A stretch of 64,000 bases of DNA from assembly GCF_023218175.1 (NCBI RefSeq), contig NZ_JALPTH010000029.1, positions 31,421 to 95,420 on the forward strand, given 5' to 3'. The notes beneath the pieces were generated by a model. The model saw nothing but the letters and a program-made list of their open reading frames with translations. It was not told the DNA's origin and made no database searches. Each line of letters starts with the position of its first letter. The first letter of the stretch is position 1. Both the position numbers and the translations under genes were made by a program. Positions 63,925-64,000 of this stretch are shown in pieces. The DNA comes from Streptomyces lichenis. GTDB taxonomy: Bacteria > Actinomycetota > Actinomycetes > Streptomycetales > Streptomycetaceae.

Positions 63925-64000
63925 GGCGACTCCTCGACCCGCCGGATCCCGCCCGTCCGCTCCTTCATCATCCCACCCCGCGCCCCGGACCGAGCAGCGA

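Overview
The window is very GC-rich actinobacterial DNA, almost certainly a Streptomyces chromosome or that of a close relative. The evidence is strong third-position GC bias, many GTG starts, chains of genes joined by 4-nt GTGA/ATGA overlaps, a conservon (cvnA-E), an Mce lipid-transport operon, LAL and PucR regulators, and a single rare TTA leucine codon noticed in one regulator. Nothing resembles a prophage, insertion sequence, CRISPR array, tRNA or rRNA.

Layout. 1-9.5 kb (minus strand): an mce operon in the order secreted DUF6801-like protein, Mkl/MceG ATPase, YrbE-A, YrbE-B, MceA, B, C, D, then an MceE-position protein cut by the window edge. 10-17.4 kb: two very similar PucR-type regulators flank a LAL (LuxR) regulator and a secreted S1 protease. 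17.6-20.3 kb: a 37-residue ORF coupled to a rhomboid-like membrane protein, a YciO/YrdC protein and a DUF5954 protein. 20.7-26.8 kb: a conservon ending in a CYP157-type P450 that lacks the ExxR motif, with a second, conventional P450 convergent to it. 27-38 kb (minus): a sugar system made of a DeoR repressor, tagatose-bisphosphate-type aldolase, PfkB kinase, ROK kinase, AgaS-type isomerase, ABC importer and secreted GH31-ricin glycosidase. The set fits GalNAc or galactosamine use. 38-42.6 kb: a small membrane protein, an RHS protein and an I36-type inhibitor.

42.9-60.2 kb is the most interesting part. An AraC regulator faces a minus-strand set: an N-acylamino acid racemase/OSBS enolase, a GNAT acyltransferase and an M20 hydrolase. 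These three match the known N-succinylation route that turns D- into L-amino acids. Upstream lie an M19 dipeptidase, an oligopeptide ABC importer with a fused permease-ATPase, a cytoplasmic tandem beta-lactamase-fold protein and a second penicillin-recognising serine hydrolase. An isochorismatase-like hydrolase, a PucR regulator and an Asp/Glu racemase follow. I read this as a D-amino-acid peptide import and salvage island. The window ends with pntB, pntA and a DUF6328 membrane protein.

Tail-to-tail gene pairs are separated by strong hairpins in most cases, so operon ends are well defined. Most regulatory sites given here are pattern-based predictions.
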